Position numbers and translations under genes: made by a program
The notes under the pieces: generated by a model
Seen by the model: only the letters and a program-made list of their open reading frames with translations
Told to the model about the DNA's origin: nothing
The model's database searches: none
Shown here: in pieces, positions 42,488 to 50,891 of the stretch
How the letters are laid out: each line of letters starts with the position of its first letter
Position numbering within the stretch: position 1 is the stretch's first letter
NCBI RefSeq assembly: GCF_021602155.1
Contig: NZ_BQHY01000002.1
Coordinates: forward strand, 372,001-436,000
From: Pseudomonas parakoreensis
Lineage (GTDB): Bacteria; Pseudomonadota; Gammaproteobacteria; Pseudomonadales; Pseudomonadaceae
DNA length: 64,000 nucleotides
Direction: 5' to 3'

Positions 42488-43219
42488 TCAGCGAATATCC
42501 ACGCTGTAGCGAAAGTGCTCCGCGTGGCCGCGCGAGCGACGCCATTCCAGCGGGCTACCCGCGTAATCGCGGGCCAGACGCTCGATCACGATCACCGGAC
42601 TGTTGACCGCTACCTGGAGCAATCGGGCATGCACGTCATTCACCGATTCAGCGGTCAGCGTCTCTTCGGCCGATGCAACAACCTGTCCGCACACTTCTTC
42701 GTAGATCGGATACAGCAGCGGTCCTTCGCGACTGAGGTCGATCTCCAGCAGCGCCTGAAACCGCTGGCGGGGCAACCAGATTTCTTCGGCGAGCACCGGC
42801 TTAACATCGAGCAGACGCACGCGAACAATACGAATGACCGGCGCATCGGCGGGCAACCCCAGTGCTTGCGCTACGGCCGACGGTGCGGCAACGGGCTCGA
42901 TCGAGAGGATGCGACTCTCCGGGACCTGACGCTCACCGGAAACAGTCTGGAATCGGAAGAAACGGAACAATGAGGATTGAAACTGCGCCCGGCGAATGAA
43001 CGTCCCTCGCCCTTGCTGACGCTCCAGAATGCCCTCACTGACCAACGCATCAATCGCTTTGCGCACCGTGCCGGTGGACAGTTGGTATTCCGCAGACAGC
43101 GCCGCTTCAGTAGGGATCGCCTCCCCCGGACGCCAGCGATTATTGGCGATCTGCTCAGCCAATTGGTCACGCAGGCGTTGGTAGAGCGGGAGTCGGGCAT
43201 CACTGGATAAAGAATTCAT
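42488..43219 (-). CDS. GntR-family regulator with UTRA domain (HutC subfamily)
   Basis: A 243-aa repressor. HTH residues 8-75 (LYQRLRDQLAEQIANNRWRP then STGTVRKAIDALVSEGILER; QQGRGTFI). UTRA effector domain about 95-240 (FRFQTVSGERQVPESRILSI, then EEIWLPRQRFQALLEIDLS). Likely represses the MFS, hydrolase and GntP genes downstream until a pathway metabolite binds. Confidence 0.92.
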   Translation of the reverse strand: MNSLSSDARLPLYQRLRDQLAEQIANNRWRPGEAIPTEAALSAEYQLSTGTVRKAIDALVSEGILERQQGRGTFIRRAQFQSSLFRFFRFQTVSGERQVPESRILSIEPVAAPSAVAQALGLPADAPVIRIVRVRLLDVKPVLAEEIWLPRQRFQALLEIDLSREGPLLYPIYEEVCGQVVASAEETLTAESVNDVHARLLQVAVNSPVIVIERLARDYAGSPLEWRRSRGHAEHFRYSVDIR

Positions 43220-43235
43220 CGACTTTATTCACCTT

Positions 43236-43251
43236 GTTATCTAGTCATCTA
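43236..43251 (-). promoter_or_regulatory. Tandem 8-bp repeat upstream of the GntR gene, possible operator
   Basis: GTTATCTA directly followed by GTCATCTA, 17 nt upstream of the GntR start codon. This is where an autoregulatory operator would be expected; the assignment is inference only. Confidence 0.35.
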
Positions 43252-43261
43252 TATGAATCTT

Positions 43262-43741
43262 GCGGCGAGTATTTGCCCAGATAACTTGCCTGTCAAGGAG
43301 CGGCTGTTCGTCCTGCTGACGAATGGCTGCCCCACTGCCCTTTTCATAGACATGCGGGGTTGAGCTGGCGATGTCAGATGCTGGCCGAATGTGGGGGGTC
43401 AGGAGTGACAGCCGAAAGCTGACGGCCGAGGATGACCGCTCCTGGTCGAAACCCGCCTGTCACGAAGGGCAACCTAATCATTAACCTGGTGCGATTTCAA
43501 CATGTTAAAGCGTCGTTCCCAAAGACCGCTTCTGCCCGGTAGCGGTCGGTTTCCCGATGTCCGCTTCTGACTGTTTCCTGCCTGTCACGACTGACTAGCG
43601 CAATCTCTCAGCGGATCGATGCCGTCGAGATTTCTGGTTCATCAATGATGAAACTTCTCCAACTTGAGATGGTGCGATCAACATGCTCAAATAAGTAATG
43701 GCCTTTTGCTACGGTACTCTCAATTGAAACAGAATCGCGGA
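43262..43741. other. Gap without a gene
   Basis: About 480 bases containing hairpin-like repetitive fragments, e.g. GACCGCTTCTGCCCGGTAGCGGTC at 43525-43548, typical of intergenic debris in Pseudomonas. No ORF with a ribosome site. The promoter of the following small gene is presumably near the AT-rich end. Confidence 0.5.
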
Positions 43742-44152
43742 ATGATCCTATTTTTTTTGGCTATGACTTTGCTCTTTATCCTGGTACAGGTATGGCACGC
43801 AAAATCTGCCCAGGAAGAGAAAAAACAGGAGCGGGAGCGCCAACTCAAAGGGCTCGCGCTCATCATGAGTGTGCTGTCCGAAAAAGTATCTGATGACTCA
43901 ACTCGCGTCGATTCTGTGACCTACAGCGATGAGGTCATGCGTATCTCTTACACACTCACAAAAGTTACCAAAGACGAAATCGATTCTGAAGAATTCACCA
44001 AAAATGCAAGAGCGATTGCAGCTTCTGCATTCTGTAATGAAAAAGGTTTGGGACAGTTCGTGAAATCGGGTCTTTCCATTGACCTCCTCTACAAAGATTC
44101 AACCAGTTCACCGATCGTCAATTTTCAGATAGGCAAGTCCGACTGCCTCTGA
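43742..44152 (+). CDS. Hypothetical single-pass membrane protein
   Basis: A 136-aa protein, not recognised. One N-terminal membrane helix (MILFFLAMTLLFILVQVW), a charged coiled segment (AQEEKKQERERQLKG), then a soluble domain with two cysteines (AFCNEKG and the terminal SDCL). Probably anchored in the inner membrane with the domain in the periplasm. The base composition is AT-richer than its neighbours, hinting at foreign origin. The ATG at 43742 immediately precedes the helix; upstream in-frame TTG 43664 gives a polar leader and is unlikely. Confidence 0.6.
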   Translation: MILFFLAMTLLFILVQVWHAKSAQEEKKQERERQLKGLALIMSVLSEKVSDDSTRVDSVTYSDEVMRISYTLTKVTKDEIDSEEFTKNARAIAASAFCNEKGLGQFVKSGLSIDLLYKDSTSSPIVNFQIGKSDCL

Positions 44153-44162
44153 AGCCCCTTGA

Positions 44163-44189
44163 AGCCCGCCTCTCTCGCGGGCTTTTTTC
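44163..44189 (+). terminator. Rho-independent terminator
   Basis: AGCCCGC-CTCTCTC-GCGGGCT followed by TTTTT, 10 nt after the hypothetical gene. The rest of the gap to 44460 holds no gene or recognisable site. Confidence 0.9.
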
Positions 44190-44460
44190 TGCGTGTCGTG
44201 CCACAGTGAGTCCGCGCAACAGACACAACTTCCGGTGGCTGCATCAATCATTTCTGATCGGAAGATCTGTCAATCCCCTCACGCGCAGGCCAGTCAGTGG
44301 CGCGCCTTTCATCAATTGAGTCGTGCTTGTGTCTGCCGGTGTACAGGAAAACATAACTCATTGGAGTCGCTTCAGCTCCGACAGGCAGACGACAGACAGC
44401 GGTGCTTGGCTCACCGGTCTTGACCTGCCTGCAAAATACAGTTGAAGCCTGACAAGCCGC

Positions 44461-44691
44461 TCAAGACCGTGAAAGCGTTTTCAGGCGCTCCACCAACGCC
44501 GCTTCAAAAATGACGTACAGCTTTTCAGCATCGCCAGCACGCAAAACCTCACTGGTTTCCAGCCCCAGCACGAAGCCATCCGCACGCGCCCCCGCCTTCA
44601 CCGCAATGATCATCGAATCTGCCCGGACAATCTGCGCCAGCAGCCGATCAGCTTCGCGCTGCATCTTCTCGCTCAACACTACGCCTTCCAC
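44461..44691 (-). CDS. Small hypothetical protein
   Basis: A 76-aa soluble protein starting MEGVVLSEKMQREADRLLAQ, with a predicted helix-strand-helix layout (SMIIAVKAGARADGFVLGLE). Codon use is normal for the genome. A GGTGAGAAAG sequence precedes the ATG. I do not recognise a family. Confidence 0.55.
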   Translation of the reverse strand: MEGVVLSEKMQREADRLLAQIVRADSMIIAVKAGARADGFVLGLETSEVLRAGDAEKLYVIFEAALVERLKTLSRS

Positions 44692-44905
44692 TTTCTCACC
44701 TTGCCTTCAATGCGACATCGAACAAATGTGTGTTCAAGGCTACGCCGCCGATAACGGTGCCTCAAGCCACACGCAAACGATCCTTAATTATGGTAGCCAT
44801 CAGACCCCTTCAAGTGAACGAATCCGTTTTGCCGGCAATCAAACGCGAAGTTTCAAACGCGTTTAGCCGTTGCCAGCTCGAACAATCATGACCGGAGAAC
44901 ACTGC

Positions 44906-45430
44906 ATGCCTCTCAGTGACACCATTCACAGAGCGTTGCTAAGCGCAGAGGAACGTTCCTCTATCGCTGAAATTGAAGCCACTACCAATATTCTGCAACT
45001 GGTCACACGCATGACCGGGACGCGCTTTGCGGCGATCGCCAAATTCACCGACACGGAATGGATTGTCTGTTCCGCCTACGATCCGATCGAGCTTGGAATC
45101 CACACCGGTGACACGCTGGAACTGGAAACCACGCTGTGCAGTGAGTTTCGCAGAGACCCCCAAGTGCTGTTCGTGCCACAAATCAGTCGCGACGGCAGGT
45201 TTTCCACGCGTCCCGTAGTGAAGCAATATTTGATTGAAAGCTACGCCGGCGCGCCCATTTTTCTTCCCGACGGTCAACTGTGGGGCGCACTGTGTGCCTT
45301 GGACTCCAGGGCGGTCATATTCGACGACCCGGATCTGGCGGACACGTTAGGCCTGTTCGCGAGGCTGATCGGCTGTATCTTTTATTCGAATCTGACAGAC
45401 GTCGGCAGCGGCTACAGCAAGAACGGATGA
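44906..45430 (+). CDS. GAF-domain protein
   Basis: A 174-aa protein consisting of a single GAF sensor domain: RSSIAEIEATTNILQLVTRM, then ARFAAIAKF-like TGTRFAAIAKFTDTEWIVCS, and SYAGAPIFLPDGQLWGALCALD. No output domain, so it may bind a small ligand or redox signal and act on a partner. ATG 44906 was chosen because GGAG lies 8 nt upstream; ATG 44888 is possible but has no ribosome site. Confidence 0.82.
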   Translation: MPLSDTIHRALLSAEERSSIAEIEATTNILQLVTRMTGTRFAAIAKFTDTEWIVCSAYDPIELGIHTGDTLELETTLCSEFRRDPQVLFVPQISRDGRFSTRPVVKQYLIESYAGAPIFLPDGQLWGALCALDSRAVIFDDPDLADTLGLFARLIGCIFYSNLTDVGSGYSKNG

Positions 45431-45451
45431 AGTATTTTCGAATAACTAAAA

Positions 45452-45480
45452 AACAGCCCTGAATATTCAGGGCTGTTTCA
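45452..45480 (+). terminator. Rho-independent terminator
   Basis: AACAGCCCTGAA-TATTCAGGGCTGTT followed by TCATTTC, 22 nt after the GAF gene. Confidence 0.88.
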
Positions 45481-45664
45481 TTTCTGGCGTGTGAGATTGG
45501 CGCTCCCTCCTTCAACACCGCGCAGGAAACATCGATGTGGTGCGCAAAACCTGGTTCCAGGACAGGCGCTACGAGTCCGCCGCCCAAGAGCGGGCCGACG
45601 TTTGCATAGGGCTGAGCCGCACGCTGCCACTTGGCTTCTGAGCGAAACGCCGTTTCCCCGGTAA
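45481..45664. other. Gap before the Hsp20 gene
   Basis: About 180 bases of non-coding sequence between the GAF terminator and the ANR-like box. I see no gene, repeat or tRNA. Confidence 0.5.
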
Positions 45665-45678
45665 TTGACTTTTATCAA
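45665..45678 (+). promoter_or_regulatory. ANR/FNR-like box upstream of hsp20
   Basis: TTGAC-TTTT-ATCAA, one base from the consensus TTGAT-N4-ATCAA. A weak -10 (GACATT, 45701-45706) is centred 32 nt downstream, the class II spacing. The box lies 124 nt before the hsp20 start. Confidence 0.65.
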
Positions 45679-45801
45679 CCACTGACACGCTGTTCTCGCC
45701 GACATTGAAGCTGACGTGGCAGGGCGAAATCTATGCCGACCAGTGAGCGCTCCGGTTCGGATGTCCGTAAGCCGCCGTCCATTCGCAAAGGAGAATTCAA
45801 A

Positions 45802-46350
45802 ATGAGCAACTCCGTGAAGAAAATGCCGGTCACTACCGATACCAAAGACAAATCCCTTCAGCATCCGCTGAATGCAGACTTGTGGCGCCCTCTGGAAAAA
45901 CTGCGCCAGCAGGTCGATCACCTGTTCGAAGACTTCAACCGCGGTTCGGGGCTTTCACCCTTTGGTCGTGGGCTGTTCGACGTCGAACCGCTCTGGCGGC
46001 GCGAACTGATCGGTCACGGCATGCCGGCCGTGGATATCAGTGAAAAGGACAAAAGCTACGAGATCACCGCCGAATTACCCGGCATGGATCACAAGAACAT
46101 CGAGATCAAATTGTCGAACGGCAGCCTGATCATCAAGGGCGAAAAGAAAGAGGACAAGGAAGAAAAAAGGAAGGGCTACCACCTGAGCGAGCGTCACTAT
46201 GGTTCCTTCGAGCGGGTCTTCAACCTGCCCAAAGGCGTCGACGCCGAGAAGATCGACGCGAGTTTCAGCAAAGGTGTGCTGAGTATCTCGTTGCCGAAAA
46301 AGCCTGAAGCCATTAAAGCGGACAAAGTCGTACCGATCAAGGGCGAGTAA
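45802..46350 (+). CDS. Hsp20/alpha-crystallin small heat-shock protein
   Basis: A 182-aa ATP-independent holdase chaperone. Variable N-terminal arm with DLWRPLEKLRQQVDHLFEDF. Alpha-crystallin domain about residues 70-165: AVDISEKDKSYEITAELPGM, NGSLIIKGEKKE, YGSFERVFNLP, KGVLSISLPKK. ATG 45802 follows AAAGGAGAATTC. Presence of an ANR-like box suggests low-oxygen induction with the neighbouring stress genes. Strong terminator follows. Confidence 0.94.
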   Translation: MSNSVKKMPVTTDTKDKSLQHPLNADLWRPLEKLRQQVDHLFEDFNRGSGLSPFGRGLFDVEPLWRRELIGHGMPAVDISEKDKSYEITAELPGMDHKNIEIKLSNGSLIIKGEKKEDKEEKRKGYHLSERHYGSFERVFNLPKGVDAEKIDASFSKGVLSISLPKKPEAIKADKVVPIKGE

Positions 46351-46368
46351 GTTTCGCGCTGTCGTACC

Positions 46369-46398
46369 CCTTGCCGGGAAACCGGCAAGGTTTTTTTT
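46369..46398 (+). terminator. Rho-independent terminator
   Basis: CCTTGCCGG-GAAA-CCGGCAAGG followed by eight T, 18 nt after the hsp20 stop. Confidence 0.93.
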
Positions 46399-46445
46399 CC
46401 GCCACCCTTTGCACAACTGCTGCAAACGCTGGCCGCACGGACTCA

Positions 46446-46700
46446 CTATTTGCGGCTGGCCTTTTCCAGCATCCGGCTGGCGCGTTCATTGGCCTCATCG
46501 GCCGTACGTTGTGCCTGACTGGCTGCAGCGGCTGCCTGATCCGCCCTGGAGTAAGCCGCGTCGGCACGGGATTGTGCCGCGTTTGCAGTGCTCTGGGCGG
46601 CGTCGATTCGCGTGTCCATTTCCTGCGCCTTTTTATTGCTGCACCCCGCGCTCATCGCCAAAAGGACGCTGAGCAGAACCACAGATAAACGCTTGTTCAT
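46446..46700 (-). CDS. Alanine-zipper outer-membrane lipoprotein (OprI-like), copy A
   Basis: An 84-aa small lipoprotein. Signal [20 protein letters not shown] with lipobox at Cys20. The mature chain is an Ala-rich heptad zipper ([20 protein letters not shown]) ending in RKxxRK-like basic residues (MLEKASRK), the C-terminal Lys/Arg arrangement of Lpp-like lipoproteins that contact peptidoglycan. Paralogous to the gene at 49319, including its promoter region. The start at 46700 has GGAGAGTCATC upstream. Confidence 0.88.
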   Translation of the reverse strand: MNKRLSVVLLSVLLAMSAGCSNKKAQEMDTRIDAAQSTANAAQSRADAAYSRADQAAAAASQAQRTADEANERASRMLEKASRK

Positions 46701-46748
46701 GATGACTCTCCTTGGGTCATTGCGCCGGGAAAAATCCGGCACCCCTGA

Positions 46749-46789
46749 AGTATCTGGCGTCAGCACGGCCGGCCTCTGATTTTTGTCAA
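46749..46789 (-). promoter_or_regulatory. ANR/FNR-like class II promoter of lipoprotein copy A
   Basis: On the minus strand TTGAC-AAAA-ATCAG (46776-46789) and the -10 GATACT (46749-46754) have centres 31 nt apart, as expected for an FNR-type activator bound near -41.5. The same sequence pair occurs upstream of copy B. Confidence 0.65.
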
Positions 46790-46889
46790 TGAACGGCCAA
46801 CCGGCAGGCAACTGGATGTTGGCAGTGTTAATCACCGGTCGACACTGCAATAAACCCATCACGGCATTTGTCGCAGGCAGACGTCGCTG

Positions 46890-47777
46890 TCAGACCGCCA
46901 ACAGGTTGCACGGCACCTGATAAAGAATATGTTCGGTGGTGCTGCCCAGCAGCTTGTCCAGCCCGTGGTATTGCACCCGGCCCATGACGATCACATCCAC
47001 ATGCTGTGCATCGGCGAACTCACTGAGTGCGGCAACCGGGTGGCCGACCACGAAATGCCGGCGCTCGGCGGGTACTCCATAGCGCTTGGCCAGGTCGATA
47101 TACGCGCTCTCGAACTCTCTGCGCAGTTCCTTGGTCAGCTCTGAAACCGTCAAGCCTTCGCCCAGCTCCTCCAGGTACTCCTGCGAAATGTCGTAGGCGT
47201 ACAACAGATGCAACTCGGCGTCACACTGGATCGCCATGGCCGTGGCCTGATCGATGATGCGCTTGTTCAATTGGTCGTTGACCGGGTCGCTTGCGGAGGC
47301 GTCGACCGCTGCCACGATCTTGCGTGGCAATGCCTGGCCTGCCCCGCCCAGCAGATAGACCGGGACCGGGCAATGACGCAACAGGTGCCAGTCCAGCGGG
47401 GTGAAGAAGGCGCGTTTGAGCAACGACTCATGCTGCACTTGCTTGATCAGCAGGTCGGGCATCATCTCGGTGACGAGGTCGAGGATCTCTTGCTTCATGT
47501 CATCCGACCAGGCGACTTCGACTGTCACGTCAATGCCTCTGTCGCGCAGGTTGCCGGCCTGATATTTGAGCCAGTCGCGGTGATCCTGCAAATAGTTGGC
47601 CCGGGCTTTTTCCCGGTCGCCTTCTTCAAGCAACCAGAGAATGTCCAATGACTTGACCAGCGCCACGATATGCAAGGTCGCCCCACTGGCCTTGGCCAGC
47701 GCAGCCGCATGGCTGATCGCCGGAGAGCGGCGCAGAGCCGGATTGATCACCAGCAACAGACTTTGATATTGGCTCAT
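46890..47777 (-). CDS. Universal stress protein with two UspA domains
   Basis: A 295-aa tandem UspA protein. First domain about 1-145 (LLLVINPALRRSPAISHAAA), second about 150-295 (KIVAAVDASASDPVNDQLNK) with the ATP-binding signature GHPVAALSEFADAQHVDVIV and MGRVQYHGLDKLLGSTTEHI near the end. Such proteins support survival without oxygen in Pseudomonas. It lies 65 nt after the beta-CASP gene on the same strand, so it is probably co-transcribed from the ANR-like promoter at 49596-49635. Confidence 0.93.
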   Translation of the reverse strand: MSQYQSLLLVINPALRRSPAISHAAALAKASGATLHIVALVKSLDILWLLEEGDREKARANYLQDHRDWLKYQAGNLRDRGIDVTVEVAWSDDMKQEILDLVTEMMPDLLIKQVQHESLLKRAFFTPLDWHLLRHCPVPVYLLGGAGQALPRKIVAAVDASASDPVNDQLNKRIIDQATAMAIQCDAELHLLYAYDISQEYLEELGEGLTVSELTKELRREFESAYIDLAKRYGVPAERRHFVVGHPVAALSEFADAQHVDVIVMGRVQYHGLDKLLGSTTEHILYQVPCNLLAV

Positions 47778-47842
47778 GATTGTTCTCCAGTCGGATGAAC
47801 CGTGCGGGACGGTCAAGATCGTCACCAGCGGATATGACGCTG

Positions 47843-49237
47843 TTACACCTGCCGTTCGGCCGAACGCACATCGGCCGCGTTACCCAGTTCGGCGCTGTCC
47901 CGGTACTCCGGCACTGACACCGACCAGCCCAGTTCCAGGCTGATACGCCGCCGCAAAACGTCCGAGGCGTTGGGTTCGCCATGCACCACGTAGGTGTGTT
48001 TCGGTGCACGTTTGAAACCGCGCAGCCACTCGATGATTTCATCGGCATCGGCATGCGCGGACAGGGTCTGCATCGGTACCACTTCGGCGCGGATCGGCAC
48101 CTCCTGACCGTGGATACGCACTGACGGCGCACCGGCAACGATCTGTGCGCCCCGCGTGCCGCCGGCCTGGAAACCGGGCATCAGTAGCGAGTTGGCCGGG
48201 CTCGGCGCCAATGCCTTGAGGTGGTGCAGCACCCGTCCGCCGGTGGCCATGCCGCTGGCGGCGATGATCACGGCCGGAATGCGCTGATGATCGAGATCGA
48301 TCGACTCCTGGGTCGAACGTATGAAACGCGTGCCTTGGCACATGCCCTCGCATTCTTGCAGCGACAACCGGTGCTCACTGCGAAAACGCTGATACAGACG
48401 CGTGACATCCGTCGCCATCGGGCTGTTGAGGTAGATCGGCAGATCCGGAATCGCGTGTTTCTGCTTCAAGCGATACAAGTGATACATCAGCAGTTGCGCC
48501 CGACCGACCGCAAATGACGGTACCAGGGTAATGCCATGGCGCAACGCCGTGCGGTTGATCACGTCGGTCAGTTGTTGCTCGGGGTCGTCGTCAGGGTGCT
48601 GGCGGTCACCATAGGTCGACTCGATCAACAGGTAATCCGTTTGCTCGATGGTTTCGGGGGCAAACATCAACGGATCGTTGGGCCGCCCCAGATCGCCGGA
48701 GCAGACCAGCGTGACACCGTCGGCAACCACCTCGACCGTGGCCGCACCCAGAATGTGTCCGGCACCGCGCAGCAGGATGCTCAGACCGGGAACAATCTCG
48801 ACCCGATGATGCAGCTCCACCGGCTGCAACAGTTTCAATGCCTGCTCGGCGTCCTGCTCGGTGTACAGCGGCAACGCCGGCGCATGCCTGGAAAAACCAT
48901 GTCGGTTGGCGAATCCGGCCTCTTCTTCCTGCAGGCGCCCACTGTCGAGCAACAGGATTTTCACCAGTTCACAGGTTGCTGCGGTGGCATAGATCGGGCC
49001 ACGGTAGCCGTTGCGCACCAGCACCGGCAGGTAGCCACTGTGATCCAGATGAGCGTGAGTCAGCACGATCGCGTCGAGATCCCGCACGGGCAGTTGGAAA
49101 GGATCCCAGTTGTGCAGGCGCAATTGCTTGTAACCCTGAAACAGCCCGCAGTCGATCAGCACATGCCGGTCGCGGTGATCCAACAGGTATTTGCTGCCGG
49201 TGACCGTGCCTGCCGCTCCCAGAAAGGTGATTCGCAT
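47843..49237 (-). CDS. Metallo-beta-lactamase/beta-CASP family RNA-processing-type hydrolase
   Basis: A 464-aa protein of the MBL-beta-CASP-RMMBL group (Ysh1/CPSF-73-like bacterial members). Metal-binding THAHLDHSGYLP near residue 55, later CSGDLGRPNDPLMFAPET, the beta-CASP insert (LVPSFAVGRAQLLMYHLYRL), and the C-terminal RMMBL motif VVHGEPNASDVL with LSAHADADEI. Members are endo- or exoribonucleases; the substrate is unknown here. Being in a stress operon between a lipoprotein and a UspA gene is typical in Pseudomonas. Full length. Confidence 0.9.
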   Translation of the reverse strand: MRITFLGAAGTVTGSKYLLDHRDRHVLIDCGLFQGYKQLRLHNWDPFQLPVRDLDAIVLTHAHLDHSGYLPVLVRNGYRGPIYATAATCELVKILLLDSGRLQEEEAGFANRHGFSRHAPALPLYTEQDAEQALKLLQPVELHHRVEIVPGLSILLRGAGHILGAATVEVVADGVTLVCSGDLGRPNDPLMFAPETIEQTDYLLIESTYGDRQHPDDDPEQQLTDVINRTALRHGITLVPSFAVGRAQLLMYHLYRLKQKHAIPDLPIYLNSPMATDVTRLYQRFRSEHRLSLQECEGMCQGTRFIRSTQESIDLDHQRIPAVIIAASGMATGGRVLHHLKALAPSPANSLLMPGFQAGGTRGAQIVAGAPSVRIHGQEVPIRAEVVPMQTLSAHADADEIIEWLRGFKRAPKHTYVVHGEPNASDVLRRRISLELGWSVSVPEYRDSAELGNAADVRSAERQV

Positions 49238-49318
49238 GGCCGTCTCCTGAATGTGGATAAGAACGCCGACACTTTCAGCCCAAAACGCTGATTCATGGTG
49301 TTTCGAGATGGTTGCCGG

Positions 49319-49552
49319 CTATTTGCGATTGGCCTTCTCAGCCAGTCGTTTGGCACGCTCATTCGCTTCATCGGCAGCACGTTGCGCCTGTTCCGCCTTG
49401 AGCACCGCCTCATCGGCCCTCAGCCTGGCAGTCGCCGCGTTGTCTTCAGCGGACTCCAGCCGCGCGTTGAGTTCATCGGCCTGCCGATGACTGCAACCAG
49501 TGGTCGCTGCCAGCAGCACACTCAGCACCACAATCGGCAAGCGCTTGTTCAT
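49319..49552 (-). CDS. Alanine-zipper outer-membrane lipoprotein (OprI-like), copy B
   Basis: A 77-aa paralogue of the gene at 46446. Signal peptide MNKRLPIVVLSVLLAATTGC, lipobox Cys20. Zipper SAEDNAATARLRADEAVLKA and [19 protein letters not shown]. First gene of the probable lipoprotein / beta-CASP / UspA transcript (gaps 81 and 65 nt). Its N- and C-terminal ends are more conserved with copy A than the middle. Confidence 0.88.
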   Translation of the reverse strand: MNKRLPIVVLSVLLAATTGCSHRQADELNARLESAEDNAATARLRADEAVLKAEQAQRAADEANERAKRLAEKANRK

Positions 49553-49595
49553 GGTTGTTCCCTCGATTGCTCACGACGGTAAAGGTCATGATTCG

Positions 49596-49635
49596 AGTAT
49601 CTGGCGTTATCCGGTCACCACTCTGATCTTTGTCA
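49596..49635 (-). promoter_or_regulatory. ANR/FNR-like class II promoter of the lipoprotein B / beta-CASP / UspA operon
   Basis: On the minus strand TTGAC-AAAG-ATCAG (49622-49635) and -10 GATACT (49596-49601), centres 30 nt apart. Flanking CGCCAGATACT is shared with the copy-A promoter. Confidence 0.65.
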
Positions 49636-49690
49636 AACAATCACCGACTTGCAGGCGCCATCAGCCAATGCGAGGGCGAGGCCGGCATTG

Positions 49691-49704
49691 TTGATATACC
49701 TCAA
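49691..49704 (+). promoter_or_regulatory. ANR/FNR-like box upstream of the BON gene
   Basis: TTGAT-ATAC-CTCAA, one mismatch to TTGAT-N4-ATCAA. A -10-like GTAGAA (49725-49730) is centred 30 nt downstream. The box is 83 nt before the BON start codon. Confidence 0.55.
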
Positions 49705-49786
49705 TGCGCGCGCGTCACCGCGGTGTAGAAAAACAACAGCAGGCACGTTTTGACCTGATCAACACCTACTGAAAGAGGACACCGTC

Positions 49787-50434
49787 ATGAGCGACTTGAA
49801 CCTGCGCAAAAATATTCTCGAAGAACTCGAGTTCCAGCCGGAAATCGATGCCGCCAACATCGGCGTCACGGTGGAGGACGGTGTGGTCACCCTCAGCGGG
49901 CATGTCAAAAGCTATGCCCAGAAGGTCAGTGCCGAGCGCGCGGTGAAGCGCATGAAAGGCGTGCGCGCAGTGGCTGAAGAGCTCCAGGTACGACTGGACA
50001 GGAATGCCGGCACCGCGGACGACACCATCGCTGCCCGGGCGCTGAAGATAATCCACTGGAGCTGCGACATTCCCGAAGGTGACGTCAAGATCATCGTGCA
50101 GAGCGGACGCATCACCCTGGAAGGTGAAGTCGACTGGCAGTATCAGAAGGAAACCGTCGAGCGTTCGGTACGCAAGCTGTCCGGTGTGACCGGCGTGAGC
50201 AATTGCATCACCCTGCGTCCACGGCTGGATGTCTTCGATATTCAGCAACGCATCGAGGCCGCGCTCAAACGTAACGCCGAAGTCGATGCCCAGGACATTC
50301 ACGTCAAAGTCGAAGGCGATGTGGTGCGGCTCGAAGGCCGGGTTCACCTGTGGCGCGAACGCCAGATCGCCGAGCGCGCGGCCTGGTCAGTGCCCGGCGT
50401 CGGCCGGGTCGAAGACCATCTGTTGCTGGCGTGA
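49787..50434 (+). CDS. Triple BON-domain protein
   Basis: A 215-aa protein made of three BON repeats, roughly 1-70 (NIGVTVEDGVVTLSGHVKSY), 75-145 (KIIVQSGRITLEGEVDWQYQ) and 148-215 (IHVKVEGDVVRLEGRVHLWR). BON domains bind membranes or phospholipids; OsmY-like relatives are envelope stress proteins. There is no obvious signal peptide, unlike OsmY, so the location is uncertain. ATG 49787 has GAAAGAGGAC upstream. Followed 27 nt later by the K+ channel gene; a shared low-oxygen transcript is likely. Confidence 0.9.
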   Translation: MSDLNLRKNILEELEFQPEIDAANIGVTVEDGVVTLSGHVKSYAQKVSAERAVKRMKGVRAVAEELQVRLDRNAGTADDTIAARALKIIHWSCDIPEGDVKIIVQSGRITLEGEVDWQYQKETVERSVRKLSGVTGVSNCITLRPRLDVFDIQQRIEAALKRNAEVDAQDIHVKVEGDVVRLEGRVHLWRERQIAERAAWSVPGVGRVEDHLLLA

Positions 50435-50461
50435 CACGCTCGTCTTCCTGGAGCCAGGCCA

Positions 50462-50887
50462 ATGCTTGCCGTCACCCTGATCAACAGCCTGGTCGTGATC
50501 ATCGCAGTAGTGATCCACTATGAGTGTCTGCTACGCCTGAATGACTGGATGCCGCGCCTGAAAATCTGGAGCCGGTTCAGAATCGTTGTCGGGGTGTTGG
50601 GCAGTCTGCTGGCCCATGCCATCGAGGTCTGGGCGTTCGCCGTGGTTTATTTCCTGATGTCCCGCGCGGGCGAATGGGGACAGCTGACCGGCAACTTCGA
50701 CGGCTCTTTGATGGATTGCGTGTACTTCTCCTTCACGACGTACACGACCATCGGTTTCGGCGATATTTCGCCGGTCGGCCACCTCAAGTACCTGACCGGG
50801 CTTGAGGCCTTGACCGGCCTTGTCCTGATAACCTGGACCGCGTCGTTTCTGTTTCTGGAAATGCAGAAATACTGGAAGAACAAATAG
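50462..50887 (+). CDS. Two-transmembrane potassium-channel-like protein
   Basis: A 141-aa small ion channel. Hydrophobic helices at the N-terminus (VTLINSLVVIIAVVI), near residues 42-63 (VVGVLGSLLAHAIEVWAFAV) and at the C-terminus (GLEALTGLVLITWTASFLFL). The pore loop has the selectivity filter TTYTTIGFGD. This is the minimal Kv/KcsA-like pore without a regulatory domain. It probably forms a tetrameric K+ conductance in the inner membrane. Convergent with phosphoketolase with a 4-nt gap. Confidence 0.88.
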   Translation: MLAVTLINSLVVIIAVVIHYECLLRLNDWMPRLKIWSRFRIVVGVLGSLLAHAIEVWAFAVVYFLMSRAGEWGQLTGNFDGSLMDCVYFSFTTYTTIGFGDISPVGHLKYLTGLEALTGLVLITWTASFLFLEMQKYWKNK

Positions 50888-50891
50888 CCGC

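Noticed and set aside
43664-43741. Longer start (TTG 43664) for the small membrane protein
   Set aside because: It would place 26 polar residues before the membrane helix and has no Shine-Dalgarno.
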